The notes under the pieces are model-generated. The model did not search any database and was not told the origin of the DNA. It saw only the letters and a program-made list of their open reading frames with translations. Below are positions 56,096-63,626 of a stretch of 64,000 nt of DNA, piece by piece. Each line of letters opens with the position of its first letter. Positions within the stretch are counted from its first letter, which is position 1. Location: the NCBI GenBank assembly GCA_025454835.1, contig JALONQ010000001.1:248001-312000 (forward strand), written 5' to 3'. The DNA is from Bacteroidota bacterium. Its GTDB lineage: Bacteria; Bacteroidota; Ignavibacteria; UBA10030. A program made the translations under genes and the position numbers.

Positions 56096-57988
56096 ATGCA
56101 CCGAACCCTACGGAAGATCCCCGTCATTCTGGCGATCGCTGTGCTGGCCCTGTCGTCTGTTGGCTGGGTCTACCCGGAACATCGTGACATCACACTCATC
56201 GCGATCCGCAACCTGGACGCCGAGCGGAGGGCACTGCTCGACCAGCTGTGGGCGCACGCTCGCCGCGGTCATGAGACCCGTTTCACCCAATCTGTGGCAG
56301 ACCCGGAGCAGGGTCGTGCTCCGCTGCAGATCGACTTTGCCGCCTGGCCTGCGATCGCTGCCGATCATTCCTGCTCGCCCGCGGACATGCTCACATCCAT
56401 TACCACGAGCGAGTGGATTCTCGACGTAGCCGGCGTGGCTGCCGAGTTCAAGCACCGGCTCAGTGAAGCCACGCGAAACGATCAGCGCGACAATGCGATG
56501 CGCGACGCTGACCTTCTGTTGCAGCGGGCTGACCCCGAATATGCCACTCGCTCCGCCGGAAGCCCGGTGCACTATCCGATCGGACGACAGAGCGTGAGCA
56601 TGACCCCGACGCAGTACTTCGACACGTGCTTCGCCGCCGGGGCCGACATGAATGCGTACGGGGCCTATGGATGGTACCACTATAGCGCGCTTCTGAAAGC
56701 CCGACGCTATCGCACCGAGACGTTGAGCGCTGGCGAACGGACCGTCTTGGCACAGTCCATCCTCGCCGACGAGGCCTACGCCGCGCATTTCTTGCAGGAT
56801 GTCTTCGCCGCCGGTCATGCGGCGGTGACGCGGGGAAGCTCCGCAACACGGAAAGGGACCCACGACTACTTCAACGAGTTTGGCTACGAGACGAAGCTGT
56901 GGAATGGACCGTCTGTGGTGCTCGTCGGGGACGTTTACATGCGGACGGAAGATGCAGAGCTTGCCGCCGTTGCGCTTCAGCGAAGCCTGGAGCAAGTACT
57001 GGACGCGGTGAAGGGTATCAGCCCGGTGAACGGCTTCGAGACGACGATGAACGTCGGATCCGGGCCCGATACGCTGAACACCTGCACGGAGTGGTGGGTG
57101 CCGAAGCGACAGTACGACGCTGGGTATTGGAACTTGCTCTCGGAAGTGCTGGCGGTGACGCCCATTCCAGGGTTGGGTGAAGGTCTCGGCGAGCTGCCGC
57201 GATTCCAAGCGGAGCTCGGACCGTTCATCGGCATCATGGCGGCGACGCGAGGATCCGCATTCGATCATGGGTTCGGACCAGGGCAGAACCAGACCGGTGC
57301 GCAGGGTTCAATCGAGTTCATGGTTCAGTTTGGCGTCGGCCTCGAGGGGATCATGAACAAGTCGAGTGACGGTCAGGCGTTCATTGCCGCCGGCAATCGG
57401 CTCGATGGACCGTCGAGTTCGAATGTGCTTGGCGATGCGAGTCTGAAACAGTACGGAGCGCTCTTTTCCGCCATACCAACGCGCCAACCGTATGAGCTGC
57501 GTGTGCGGCTCCCGTTCTGGCTGGTGCCGGGCGACCTGCTCGTGGCCGCACCGGTCCTTCTGGTCGTAGCGCCGGAAATGCTTCCGCAAATGGCCGTGGG
57601 GGCGACGAACGGCGGCCTGATACCGTGGCAGGCACGTCTCTTCACATCCTTCGGATCGTTTCAGTTTGTGCTGGGCCGCGAGATCGGGATCTCCATGTAC
57701 GGATATGGGGCCAACGATGACAAGTTCCTCTACGCCGACGAGCAGGACGGTTTAGTGAAATTCCTTGGCGTTCGATCGGTACAGTTCACCTTCCCGCTTC
57801 TCGAGTATCGACCTTTCCGGGAATTCGCCATGGGCCAGAGTTCGCGCCTGAAGCTGCAGATCTTCGCGGGCGTCGACGTTCCCATGAGAGTGCGTGTCGT
57901 CGATCCGGCGAGTGCGTCGGTGCCGACGCTCCGAAACGTTTGGCATGGTGGGATACGACTTGCTTTCGACTGGCGGCACTATTTCTAG
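56096..57988 (+). CDS. Secreted zinc phospholipase C/P1-nuclease-like protein with a C-terminal barrel-like domain
   Basis: The 630-residue protein has a signal peptide (KIPVILAIAVLALSSVG). Cleavage would leave W24 as the first residue, followed by H29 in WVYPEHRDIT. In zinc-dependent phospholipase C and P1/S1 nuclease the N-terminal Trp and a nearby His bind zinc. HFLQDVFAAGHAA near residues 229-241 fits the H-x3-D and GH ligand motif. From about residue 400 the chain alternates beta-like stretches and ends in LAFDWRHYF, a C-terminus typical of outer-membrane barrels. The function of the fused half is unknown; it may display the enzyme on the cell surface. Confidence 0.8.
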   Translation: MHRTLRKIPVILAIAVLALSSVGWVYPEHRDITLIAIRNLDAERRALLDQLWAHARRGHETRFTQSVADPEQGRAPLQIDFAAWPAIAADHSCSPADMLTSITTSEWILDVAGVAAEFKHRLSEATRNDQRDNAMRDADLLLQRADPEYATRSAGSPVHYPIGRQSVSMTPTQYFDTCFAAGADMNAYGAYGWYHYSALLKARRYRTETLSAGERTVLAQSILADEAYAAHFLQDVFAAGHAAVTRGSSATRKGTHDYFNEFGYETKLWNGPSVVLVGDVYMRTEDAELAAVALQRSLEQVLDAVKGISPVNGFETTMNVGSGPDTLNTCTEWWVPKRQYDAGYWNLLSEVLAVTPIPGLGEGLGELPRFQAELGPFIGIMAATRGSAFDHGFGPGQNQTGAQGSIEFMVQFGVGLEGIMNKSSDGQAFIAAGNRLDGPSSSNVLGDASLKQYGALFSAIPTRQPYELRVRLPFWLVPGDLLVAAPVLLVVAPEMLPQMAVGATNGGLIPWQARLFTSFGSFQFVLGREIGISMYGYGANDDKFLYADEQDGLVKFLGVRSVQFTFPLLEYRPFREFAMGQSSRLKLQIFAGVDVPMRVRVVDPASASVPTLRNVWHGGIRLAFDWRHYF

Positions 57989-58059
57989 GAGTGGATGAGG
58001 AAACGGAAGTCTGAAGACGCGATCGGCTCCAGTCCTCATTGGAATCGATGGGAAAAGAC

Positions 58060-58086
58060 AAGGCCCGGGCACATGCCCGGGCTTTT
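58060..58086. terminator. Hairpin between convergent genes
   Basis: CCCGGGC (58064-58070) and GCCCGGG (58075-58081), with loop ACAT, flanked by A- and T-rich sequence on both sides, so it can act in both directions. Confidence 0.75.
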
Positions 58087-58132
58087 CTCTTCGCCAGAGG
58101 AACATTCGAAGGGTTTGCGCGATCGAAGAGCA

Positions 58133-59146
58133 TCACACCAAAGGTTCCGTCGACTGTTCGGACGGTGTGGCGGTCTGTTCCTGCAGGATCCGCTGCAGCG
58201 TGACCGTTAGCGGGACGGCCAGGATTGCACCCACAGGACCCAAGATGTAGGTCCATACAATGAGCGAAAGGACCGTTGCCAACGGCGAGATCTCGAGATC
58301 ATCCTTCATCGAACGTGGTTTGATGATGTTCTCGGCAACGAAGTTGAGGATGAAGTAGCCGAGGACGACGAGCAGTGCCGTCCACCATCCAGACTCGAGA
58401 TACCCAAGGAGCGCTGGCGGGATGAGCGCCAGAACGAAGCCAAAGTTCGGGATGAAATTGAACAGGAAACTCAGGAAGGCCCACATGACGGCGTAGTCGA
58501 CTCCCAACGCGAGCAGCAGGATCAGGTTGGCGATCGCATTCAGGAACCCGTTCCAACCGGTGATCGAGACATACCGTACGACGTCCTGACTGATCCGATG
58601 ATACTGCTCATACAGGGCGCTATGGAATTTCTTGCCGGTGCGTTCTTCCGAATAGAAGACGGTCAACTCCGCAAGCACGAAGGACATGATCAGGGCAACA
58701 AGGATCCCGTCGCCAAGTAGATCGAGCGTGTAGTCGAGGAGCGACGCCAGCGACTTCAGGGTCTCTCTCGGAGTGGCAACCGCATCCGACGTGAGTACTT
58801 TCGGGTCGATCCCGATCCCGGTCAGGGTTGCTTTTAACGCCTCCTTCAATGACGTCAGCTCCGCCTCATACGTTGTCAGCGACTCCACCAGCAGGACGAT
58901 CGATTCGGCCGTCAGCGTCACGACAGCGAGTCCACTAATGAACACCAGGATGAGGGTCAGCGTCAAGGCGATGACGGACGGAATATTTCGGCGGAGGAGC
59001 CAACGCAGCATCGGTGCAATTGAAAACGCCAGCAGGAACGCCAACAGGATGATCGACATGATCGACGCCGACGCCTTCAGGCCGGCCGTGATGACAACGA
59101 GGGACGCCAGCCCAAGCAGCCAGCGAAGCAAGAAAGGTTGGGTCAT
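58133..59146 (-). CDS. AI-2E family transporter-like membrane protein
   Basis: The 337-residue protein has about 8 helices in the AI-2E/UPF0118 layout. The first helices lie at residues 5-60, followed by a soluble segment (EAELTSLKEALKATLTGIGI). The conserved core is FLSFLFNFIPNFGFVLALIP plus FVAENIIKPRSMKDDLEISP and VWTYILGPVGAILAVPL. The family also includes Na+/H+ antiporters, so AI-2 export is not established. Confidence 0.9.
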   Translation of the reverse strand: MTQPFLLRWLLGLASLVVITAGLKASASIMSIILLAFLLAFSIAPMLRWLLRRNIPSVIALTLTLILVFISGLAVVTLTAESIVLLVESLTTYEAELTSLKEALKATLTGIGIDPKVLTSDAVATPRETLKSLASLLDYTLDLLGDGILVALIMSFVLAELTVFYSEERTGKKFHSALYEQYHRISQDVVRYVSITGWNGFLNAIANLILLLALGVDYAVMWAFLSFLFNFIPNFGFVLALIPPALLGYLESGWWTALLVVLGYFILNFVAENIIKPRSMKDDLEISPLATVLSLIVWTYILGPVGAILAVPLTVTLQRILQEQTATPSEQSTEPLV

Positions 59147-59270
59147 GAGGTCTTCACGGATGCGGATGTCACGGGGATAGAGCGGTAGTGGTCAGTGTGT
59201 GTTGCGGCTGTCGGCAGTGTCCGCAGGTGACAGAGGTCCGACGGCTCCCACTGGCGAGAGCGATGCCCGG

Positions 59271-60551
59271 TCACCCACCGATGACCGGAGCCCCGGAGGC
59301 CCTGAAGAGGCTCGGACGCAACGTCCACATCAGAAGCTCTTTCGAAAAGGGTTTTTGCAGGATGCGCCCGATGCCGATCTCCTCGACGGCTTCTTTGAAA
59401 AGCGGGTCCGTCGTAGGCAGCATCAGAATCAGGTCGGTTCCTTGCGCCTGGATGGCCGGCATGGTCTTGAGGGTCTTCATAAGCTGCACACCAGCTGTGC
59501 CTTGATGTCCGAATACGGTCCCCGAGAGCACGATCTGTGGCACGTCGGCTGTCAGCGTTCGGAGAAAATCGTCGGGTGTGTCGAACAATACCACTCGCAC
59601 TCTGGGGAATTCCGCACGCACGGCCGCAGCCACCGATTCCCGCAGTTCAGCGCTGGCATCGATGACAGCCATGGTGGGGACCCGTTCCGTCAAGAGCAGA
59701 TTGTTCTTGACGTGAGCCAGCAGGGTGTCGTGTTCGGCCTCGGAGATGCCGAAATCCGTCCGAGTTTTCTCGAGCAGTCCCACCGTGTCACGATTCGGAA
59801 CTTCCTGAACGAACACACGCTTCAGAAGGTCCTCATAGATGCCCAGGTTGGCGCTGTGCTGCAGTTCGGCCTCTTCGTCCGGTTCGAGCTGGGCAAAGTA
59901 ACTGACCAGGTACAGCAATGACCCCCGCTGTTCGAGCGGAGTGCCGAGCTTCTGCATCATATAGTGCAGGGATCGATACAGTTTTCGCGTCTTCGCGTGA
60001 TGTTCCGCCTCCAGCGTTTGCAGCAGCGACTTCTCGTGGTCGATCATAAGCGACCGGATCTTCTCGAGCCGCTGTCTCAACTGATCGCTTAGCGTATTCA
60101 CGAGGGTCTTAGCCTGTGTCGCAGCCCGCTCCGGGTCGAGCGTCCGGGACAGGATCACTTCGTACAATCGTTCGCGAGCTGTGTGGATGGAAGAGTCGAT
60201 CTCCTTCAGGACCACGTCGTCCTTGGCCCGGTAGGATTCCTGATTTCGGTGTTGCTCCTCACTCTTCTCTTTCGCTGCGAGGAGGTCTCTCTTCCGGATG
60301 GAAAGTAGGGCGTCCATCTCTTTCATCCGAATTGACAACTGCTTGTCAACCTCTTCCCGGGCATGCCGCTCCGCCCGTTCCGTCAAGATGCGTTCTTCAT
60401 ATGCCCGAGCGTACATATTGTGGGGGTCCGTGTCGTAGATCCTACGGACGGATGCGAGTGCCTTGTCGAACTCGCCCTTCTTCAGCAGATCTTCGGCGAG
60501 CGTCAACATCTGACGAGCGGCATCGATTCCGGGGTCCTGTGGACGAGCCAT
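59271..60551 (-). CDS. Coiled-coil protein with a C-terminal pseudo-receiver domain
   Basis: The 426-residue protein has an N-terminal TPR-like pair of helices (EDLLKKGEFDKALASVRRIY), then a long charged coiled coil (residues ~55-195), then a middle helical region. From residue 291 a receiver-like fold follows (TMAVIDASAELRESVAAAVR, then DVPQIVLSGTVFGHQG and ILQKPFSKELL). The phosphoacceptor aspartate position carries S343 in VLSGTV, so it probably cannot be phosphorylated; the conserved lysine K400 is present. A signalling or scaffold role is possible. No partner histidine kinase is in the window. Confidence 0.82.
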   Translation of the reverse strand: MARPQDPGIDAARQMLTLAEDLLKKGEFDKALASVRRIYDTDPHNMYARAYEERILTERAERHAREEVDKQLSIRMKEMDALLSIRKRDLLAAKEKSEEQHRNQESYRAKDDVVLKEIDSSIHTARERLYEVILSRTLDPERAATQAKTLVNTLSDQLRQRLEKIRSLMIDHEKSLLQTLEAEHHAKTRKLYRSLHYMMQKLGTPLEQRGSLLYLVSYFAQLEPDEEAELQHSANLGIYEDLLKRVFVQEVPNRDTVGLLEKTRTDFGISEAEHDTLLAHVKNNLLLTERVPTMAVIDASAELRESVAAAVRAEFPRVRVVLFDTPDDFLRTLTADVPQIVLSGTVFGHQGTAGVQLMKTLKTMPAIQAQGTDLILMLPTTDPLFKEAVEEIGIGRILQKPFSKELLMWTLRPSLFRASGAPVIGG

Positions 60552-60893
60552 TGGGTTTCTGGTCAGCGGACGTGAACGATTGTGAAGTCAATATCCCAAA
60601 TCGCGGCTTAGGAATCAACGGAGTGCGAAAGCACACTCGACTTGAGGACATTGTGATCGACTGAACATCCGCGGGGAATTCGCTCGACGGCACGTTCGCG
60701 GTCGTGAGGAGTATGATCGCCCTTGTCATTGCGATCCATGACGATCCCGTTCACCACGTCTTTTCTCACCACCACCGTTGGGCGCATCACGAGATGGTGA
60801 AGAAGTGGCCTCTGTGGCGAACATCAACGTAGCCTATGGCATTCCAAGACCTTCTATCTGACTACTGTTGACTTCCGACTCTATACTCCCTTT
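60552..60893. other. Gap without a supported gene
   Basis: A short 60-residue frame at 60608-60790 minus is not supported by a ribosome site or conservation visible to me. The repeat mosaic starts at its right end. Confidence 0.4.
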
Positions 60894-61000
60894 GTGCACC
60901 CACCCCGTCGACTCGCCGTTCGACCACTCGGCTCCGGCCTGCGGCCTTCGCTCGCGGCTCACAGCTCGCCGCGCTCGCTCACGGCTCGATCGGGGCAGGC
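60894..61000. repeat. tRNA-tail repeat, divergent copy
   Basis: It begins GTGCACCCACCCCGTCGACT and ends CGGGGCAGGC, sharing both ends with the 74-base repeat at 61139 but with a different, longer hairpin-rich middle (CTCGCGGCTCACAGCTCGCC region). Confidence 0.7.
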
Positions 61001-61138
61001 CACGTGCTGCGAGATAACTCGAAACGTGGCAAGCAGAACCAGCGTCATCGCTCCAAGAATGCTTACAAACAGCGAAGCCCGGAATCGCTCCAGGCTTCAG
61101 TCTTGCTACTTCTATCTTGATTCTTCCTACTTCATTTC

Positions 61139-61212
61139 GTGCACCCACCCCCTCGACTCCCCCTCGACGCGTCTGCTTTTGGCGGACTTGCTCGGGGTCG
61201 CTCGGGGCAGGC
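61139..61212. repeat. 74-base repeat, copy 2
   Basis: Identical over 74 bases to 53887-53960. It is followed here by an extra hairpin unit (CCGCCTGCGCTAACGCTACG then GCGGGCAGGC) before the shared GCAGGAC wording. Confidence 0.85.
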
Positions 61213-61271
61213 CCGCCTGCGCTAACGCTACGGCGGGCAGGCAGGACTGGCTTCATCCTGCGATAATGCGG

Positions 61272-61374
61272 AAGCGGCGCGAGCGGGGAACTTCGTTCCC
61301 CTCCGCGCCGCTTGTGCACCCACTCCCAAAACGACACGAGTTAGCGCATCTCCGCTAACTCGTCTGTCGTTTTG
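61272..61374. repeat. Two long palindromes joined by a tRNA-tail motif
   Basis: The first palindrome (61272-61313, AAGCGGCGCG...CGCGCCGCTT with inner GGGGAAC/GTTCCCC) ends at GTGCACCCA (61314-61322). The second (61327-61374, CAAAACGAC...GTCGTTTTG with inner GAGTTAGCG/CGCTAACTC) follows directly. No gene. Confidence 0.75.
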
Positions 61375-61420
61375 AGGATCCCGACGTATTGTGTCGGGAC
61401 CCGCAACTCCATGCATCCTC

Positions 61421-61460
61421 AAAATGAAAAAGTCCGCCTTCGGCGGACCGTTTTCATTTT
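61421..61460 (-). terminator. Terminator of tRNA-Lys
   Basis: On the minus strand, immediately after the tRNA, GTCCGCC-GAA-GGCGGAC forms a hairpin (61432-61448) followed by TTTTTCATTTT. The outer AAAATGAAAA and TTTTCATTTT also pair. Confidence 0.8.
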
Positions 61461-61461
61461 G

Positions 61462-61534
61462 TGCACCCACCAGGACTCGAACCTGGAACCCACTGATTAA
61501 GAGTCAGTTGCTCTACCAATTGAGCCATGGGTGC
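61462..61534 (-). tRNA. tRNA-Lys (anticodon CTT)
   Basis: The 73-base minus-strand gene starts GCACCCATGGCTCAATTGGT and ends in TGGGTGC plus discriminator A. Anticodon arm ACTGA-CTCTTAA-TCAGT gives anticodon CTT. T-arm GGTTCGAGTCC is standard. CCA is not encoded. Confidence 0.97.
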
Positions 61535-61590
61535 ATTATCACCATTGATCACCTTGAGCGAGTCCCGAGCGCAGCGAGGGACGCAGGCGG

Positions 61591-61604
61591 GAGCCATGGG
61601 TGCA
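61591..61604. repeat. Copy of the tRNA-Lys 5' end
   Basis: GAGCCATGGGTGCA repeats the first 14 bases of the gene region (minus strand TGCACCCATGGCTC) 57 bases upstream of tRNA-Lys, after a CTCGCTGCGCTCGGGACTCG hairpin. Together with the 3'-end copies, both ends of this tRNA are duplicated nearby. Confidence 0.6.
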
Positions 61605-61699
61605 GAACCAACGAAGAAGCTAGAAGGAAAAAGCAAGAAGTGTACGACAAATGCGCTCTGTCCCCAACTTCCACCTTCTACCTTCTCACTTCTTACTTG

Positions 61700-62026
61700 C
61701 TACGGGTTCGGCGTCGTGGCCGGAGCACCCGAGGGGGGCAACGATGCCGGAGCCGGAACCGACTGCTGGATCACGCTCTCACGCGTGGCAGCGCCACGAG
61801 GAAGCAGCCAGAGATTGATCATAAGTGCCAGGACGATGAAGACTGTCGCCAGCACCTGGGTCGCCTTGACGAGGAAGTCCGAGGTTCGCCGAACGCCAAA
61901 CACCGCCCCGACGTTGCCCGATCCGAACGCTCCAGCCAAACCGCCTCCCTTGCTTGACTGCATGAGGACGACGATGATCAGCAGGACCGCGACGATAACC
62001 TCGATAATGATCGCAAAAGTATACAT
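61700..62026 (-). CDS. secG: SecG, preprotein translocase subunit
   Basis: The 108-residue protein is the small membrane subunit of SecYEG. It begins MYTFAIIIEVIVAVLLIIVV with LMQSSKGGGLAGAFG and GAVFGVRRTSDFLVKAT, then a second helix (VLATVFIVLALMINLWLLPR) and a Pro/Ala/Ser tail. It lies between ribE and tRNA-Lys on the same strand. Confidence 0.93.
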   Translation of the reverse strand: MYTFAIIIEVIVAVLLIIVVLMQSSKGGGLAGAFGSGNVGAVFGVRRTSDFLVKATQVLATVFIVLALMINLWLLPRGAATRESVIQQSVPAPASLPPSGAPATTPNP

Positions 62027-62041
62027 AGGGGCTCAATCAAG

Positions 62042-62062
62042 AAAAATCCCGCACATGCGGGG
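62042..62062 (-). terminator. Terminator of ribE
   Basis: CCCGC-ACAT-GCGGG (62048-62060) is followed on the minus strand by a T-run (complement of 62042-62046), between ribE and secG. Confidence 0.7.
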
Positions 62063-62121
62063 ACTCCATTATACAAGAAAAACTCGGAACTTGCAACACG
62101 TTGGGTGTGCCGCTCCTGGCT

Positions 62122-62739
62122 TCACCCCTGCCGCTTCCGTCGATCTTTCGCCCGCACCGTCAGGAATTGCTCCACGAACTTGCCCAGAACATCGAATTCC
62201 AGGTTGACCTTCGCCCCCGGCCTCCAACGGTCCACCGTCGTGACCTCCATCGTGTGCGGAATGATCGATACCGCAAACGCCTGTGAACTCACCTCGGCCA
62301 TCGTGAGACTGATCCCATCCACGGCGATAGACCCAACGGGGATAAGATGCTGAGCGAATCCCTTCGGAATGTGGATCCAGTAGTGCCAACTGCTCCCTCG
62401 CACTTCTTTCGAGATCACCTTCCCCATCCCATCCACATGGCCAAGCACGAAGTGTCCACCAAGCCGGCTGTTGGGCAACAGCGGACGCTCCAAGTTGACA
62501 TGATCGCCCACCTGCAGACCGCCAAGCGTCGTCTTCCGTAGCGTTTCTTCAACCGCTTGGACGACGAAGGCTCCCCGGGTCCGCTTCACGACTGTGAGGC
62601 AGACCCCGTCCACCGCGATGCTGTGATCGATGGCGAGTCCCTTCAACGTGATCCTTCCTTCGATCTCGAATGTGACGCCGCCACGCCGCCGGAGCATCCG
62701 CCGGACACAACCCGCTTCTTCCACAAGCCCAGTGAACAT
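62122..62739 (-). CDS. ribE: Riboflavin synthase alpha chain
   Basis: The 205-residue enzyme joins two lumazines into riboflavin. It starts MFTGLVEEAGCV and shows the two lumazine-binding repeats: first SIAVDGVCLTVV, then GSIAVDGISLTMAEV, with GHFVLGHVDG between. Two bases separate it from the beta-lactamase-like gene. Confidence 0.95.
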   Translation of the reverse strand: MFTGLVEEAGCVRRMLRRRGGVTFEIEGRITLKGLAIDHSIAVDGVCLTVVKRTRGAFVVQAVEETLRKTTLGGLQVGDHVNLERPLLPNSRLGGHFVLGHVDGMGKVISKEVRGSSWHYWIHIPKGFAQHLIPVGSIAVDGISLTMAEVSSQAFAVSIIPHTMEVTTVDRWRPGAKVNLEFDVLGKFVEQFLTVRAKDRRKRQG

Positions 62740-62741
62740 CG

Positions 62742-63626
62742 TTACGGCTCCCTCTTCGACAATTCGTCAAACAGCCCCCTCGCCACGTTGGCGATGGTCC
62801 CTCGTGCGTCTCGCTGATCCTGCCAGCCCCTGGAGAGGATCACCATCACCATCGCCCGACCGTCAGGCAGGTAGATAATACCCGAGTCGTGCTCCACGCC
62901 TGTGATGTTCCCCGTCTTGTGCGCGACGCGCACGTCCGTTGGGAGTAGGGCCGGGATCTTGTCGCGGAATCTCTGCCTCAGCAGCACCTCCACCATCTCC
63001 CGGTCAGCGCCAGGACTCACAGCCTTCTCTTCCGCGACCGCCCGGAAGATCGTCGCGAGGTCCGCCGCCGTGGTCTGGTTGTTCAATCGCCGCTCAAACG
63101 CCTTCCCGTCCTCGACGCCACGCAACACGAGAATGTCGGGTGCCCCCAGCCGCCGCATCGTCGCTGTCGTGCTGTCGGCCCCCACGAGGTCGATGAGGAT
63201 GTTCGTCGCAAGATTGCTGCTCACGGTGATCATCTGCTCCACGAGGTGGCGCACCGTGACCTTTCGGCCCAGCAACCCGTACATCGAGTCGTCCGAGTCG
63301 TCCTTGAGGTCCATGGCGTACGGCGATCCGTCGACGATGCTCTTGAATTCGTTCTTGACGACGAGGCTGTCGTCCAGCGCAAACCGGCCGAACGCCGCCT
63401 GCCGAAAGACCTCGATCATGACCGGGGTCTTCATGGTGCTCGCGGCGTGGAACATCTCGCGTTCATTCCATGCGATCGTGCGCCCGCCGCCCAGATCGAT
63501 TGCCATGACGGCAAATGTCGCTCCGGAGCTATCGACGATCGCGCGCACCGATCCCGGAAGTGCTGACTGTGCCGAGACCATGACGCAACTCCCGATCATG
63601 AGGCAAGTGAACAGAAACGTTCTCAT
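62742..63626 (-). CDS. Class A beta-lactamase-like serine hydrolase
   Basis: The 294-residue protein has a signal peptide (FTCLMIGSCVMVSAQ). It has the class A residues S63-T-M-K66 (STMK), S136-S-N138 (SSN in place of SDN), the ERRLN form of the E-x2-L-N motif at 178-182, and the K237-T-G triad. All catalytic positions are present, so it can hydrolyse a beta-lactam or a cell-wall peptide. The start ATG shares its A with the ribD stop (TGATG), and its stop is two bases before ribE. It therefore sits inside a riboflavin operon, an unusual place. Confidence 0.88.
   Translation of the reverse strand: MRTFLFTCLMIGSCVMVSAQSALPGSVRAIVDSSGATFAVMAIDLGGGRTIAWNEREMFHAASTMKTPVMIEVFRQAAFGRFALDDSLVVKNEFKSIVDGSPYAMDLKDDSDDSMYGLLGRKVTVRHLVEQMITVSSNLATNILIDLVGADSTTATMRRLGAPDILVLRGVEDGKAFERRLNNQTTAADLATIFRAVAEEKAVSPGADREMVEVLLRQRFRDKIPALLPTDVRVAHKTGNITGVEHDSGIIYLPDGRAMVMVILSRGWQDQRDARGTIANVARGLFDELSKREP

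Noticed and set aside
60608-60790. 60-codon minus-strand frame near the repeat mosaic
   Set aside because: Short, no ribosome site, no conservation I can see.
60834-61337. 167-codon minus-strand frame across the repeat mosaic
   Set aside because: It reads through hairpin repeats and tRNA-tail copies and has no conserved motif.
60894-61534. CRISPR-like array from repeated GTGCACCCA units
   Set aside because: Units are unequal in length, spacers are hairpins, there is no cas gene, and the motif is the tRNA-Lys 3' end.
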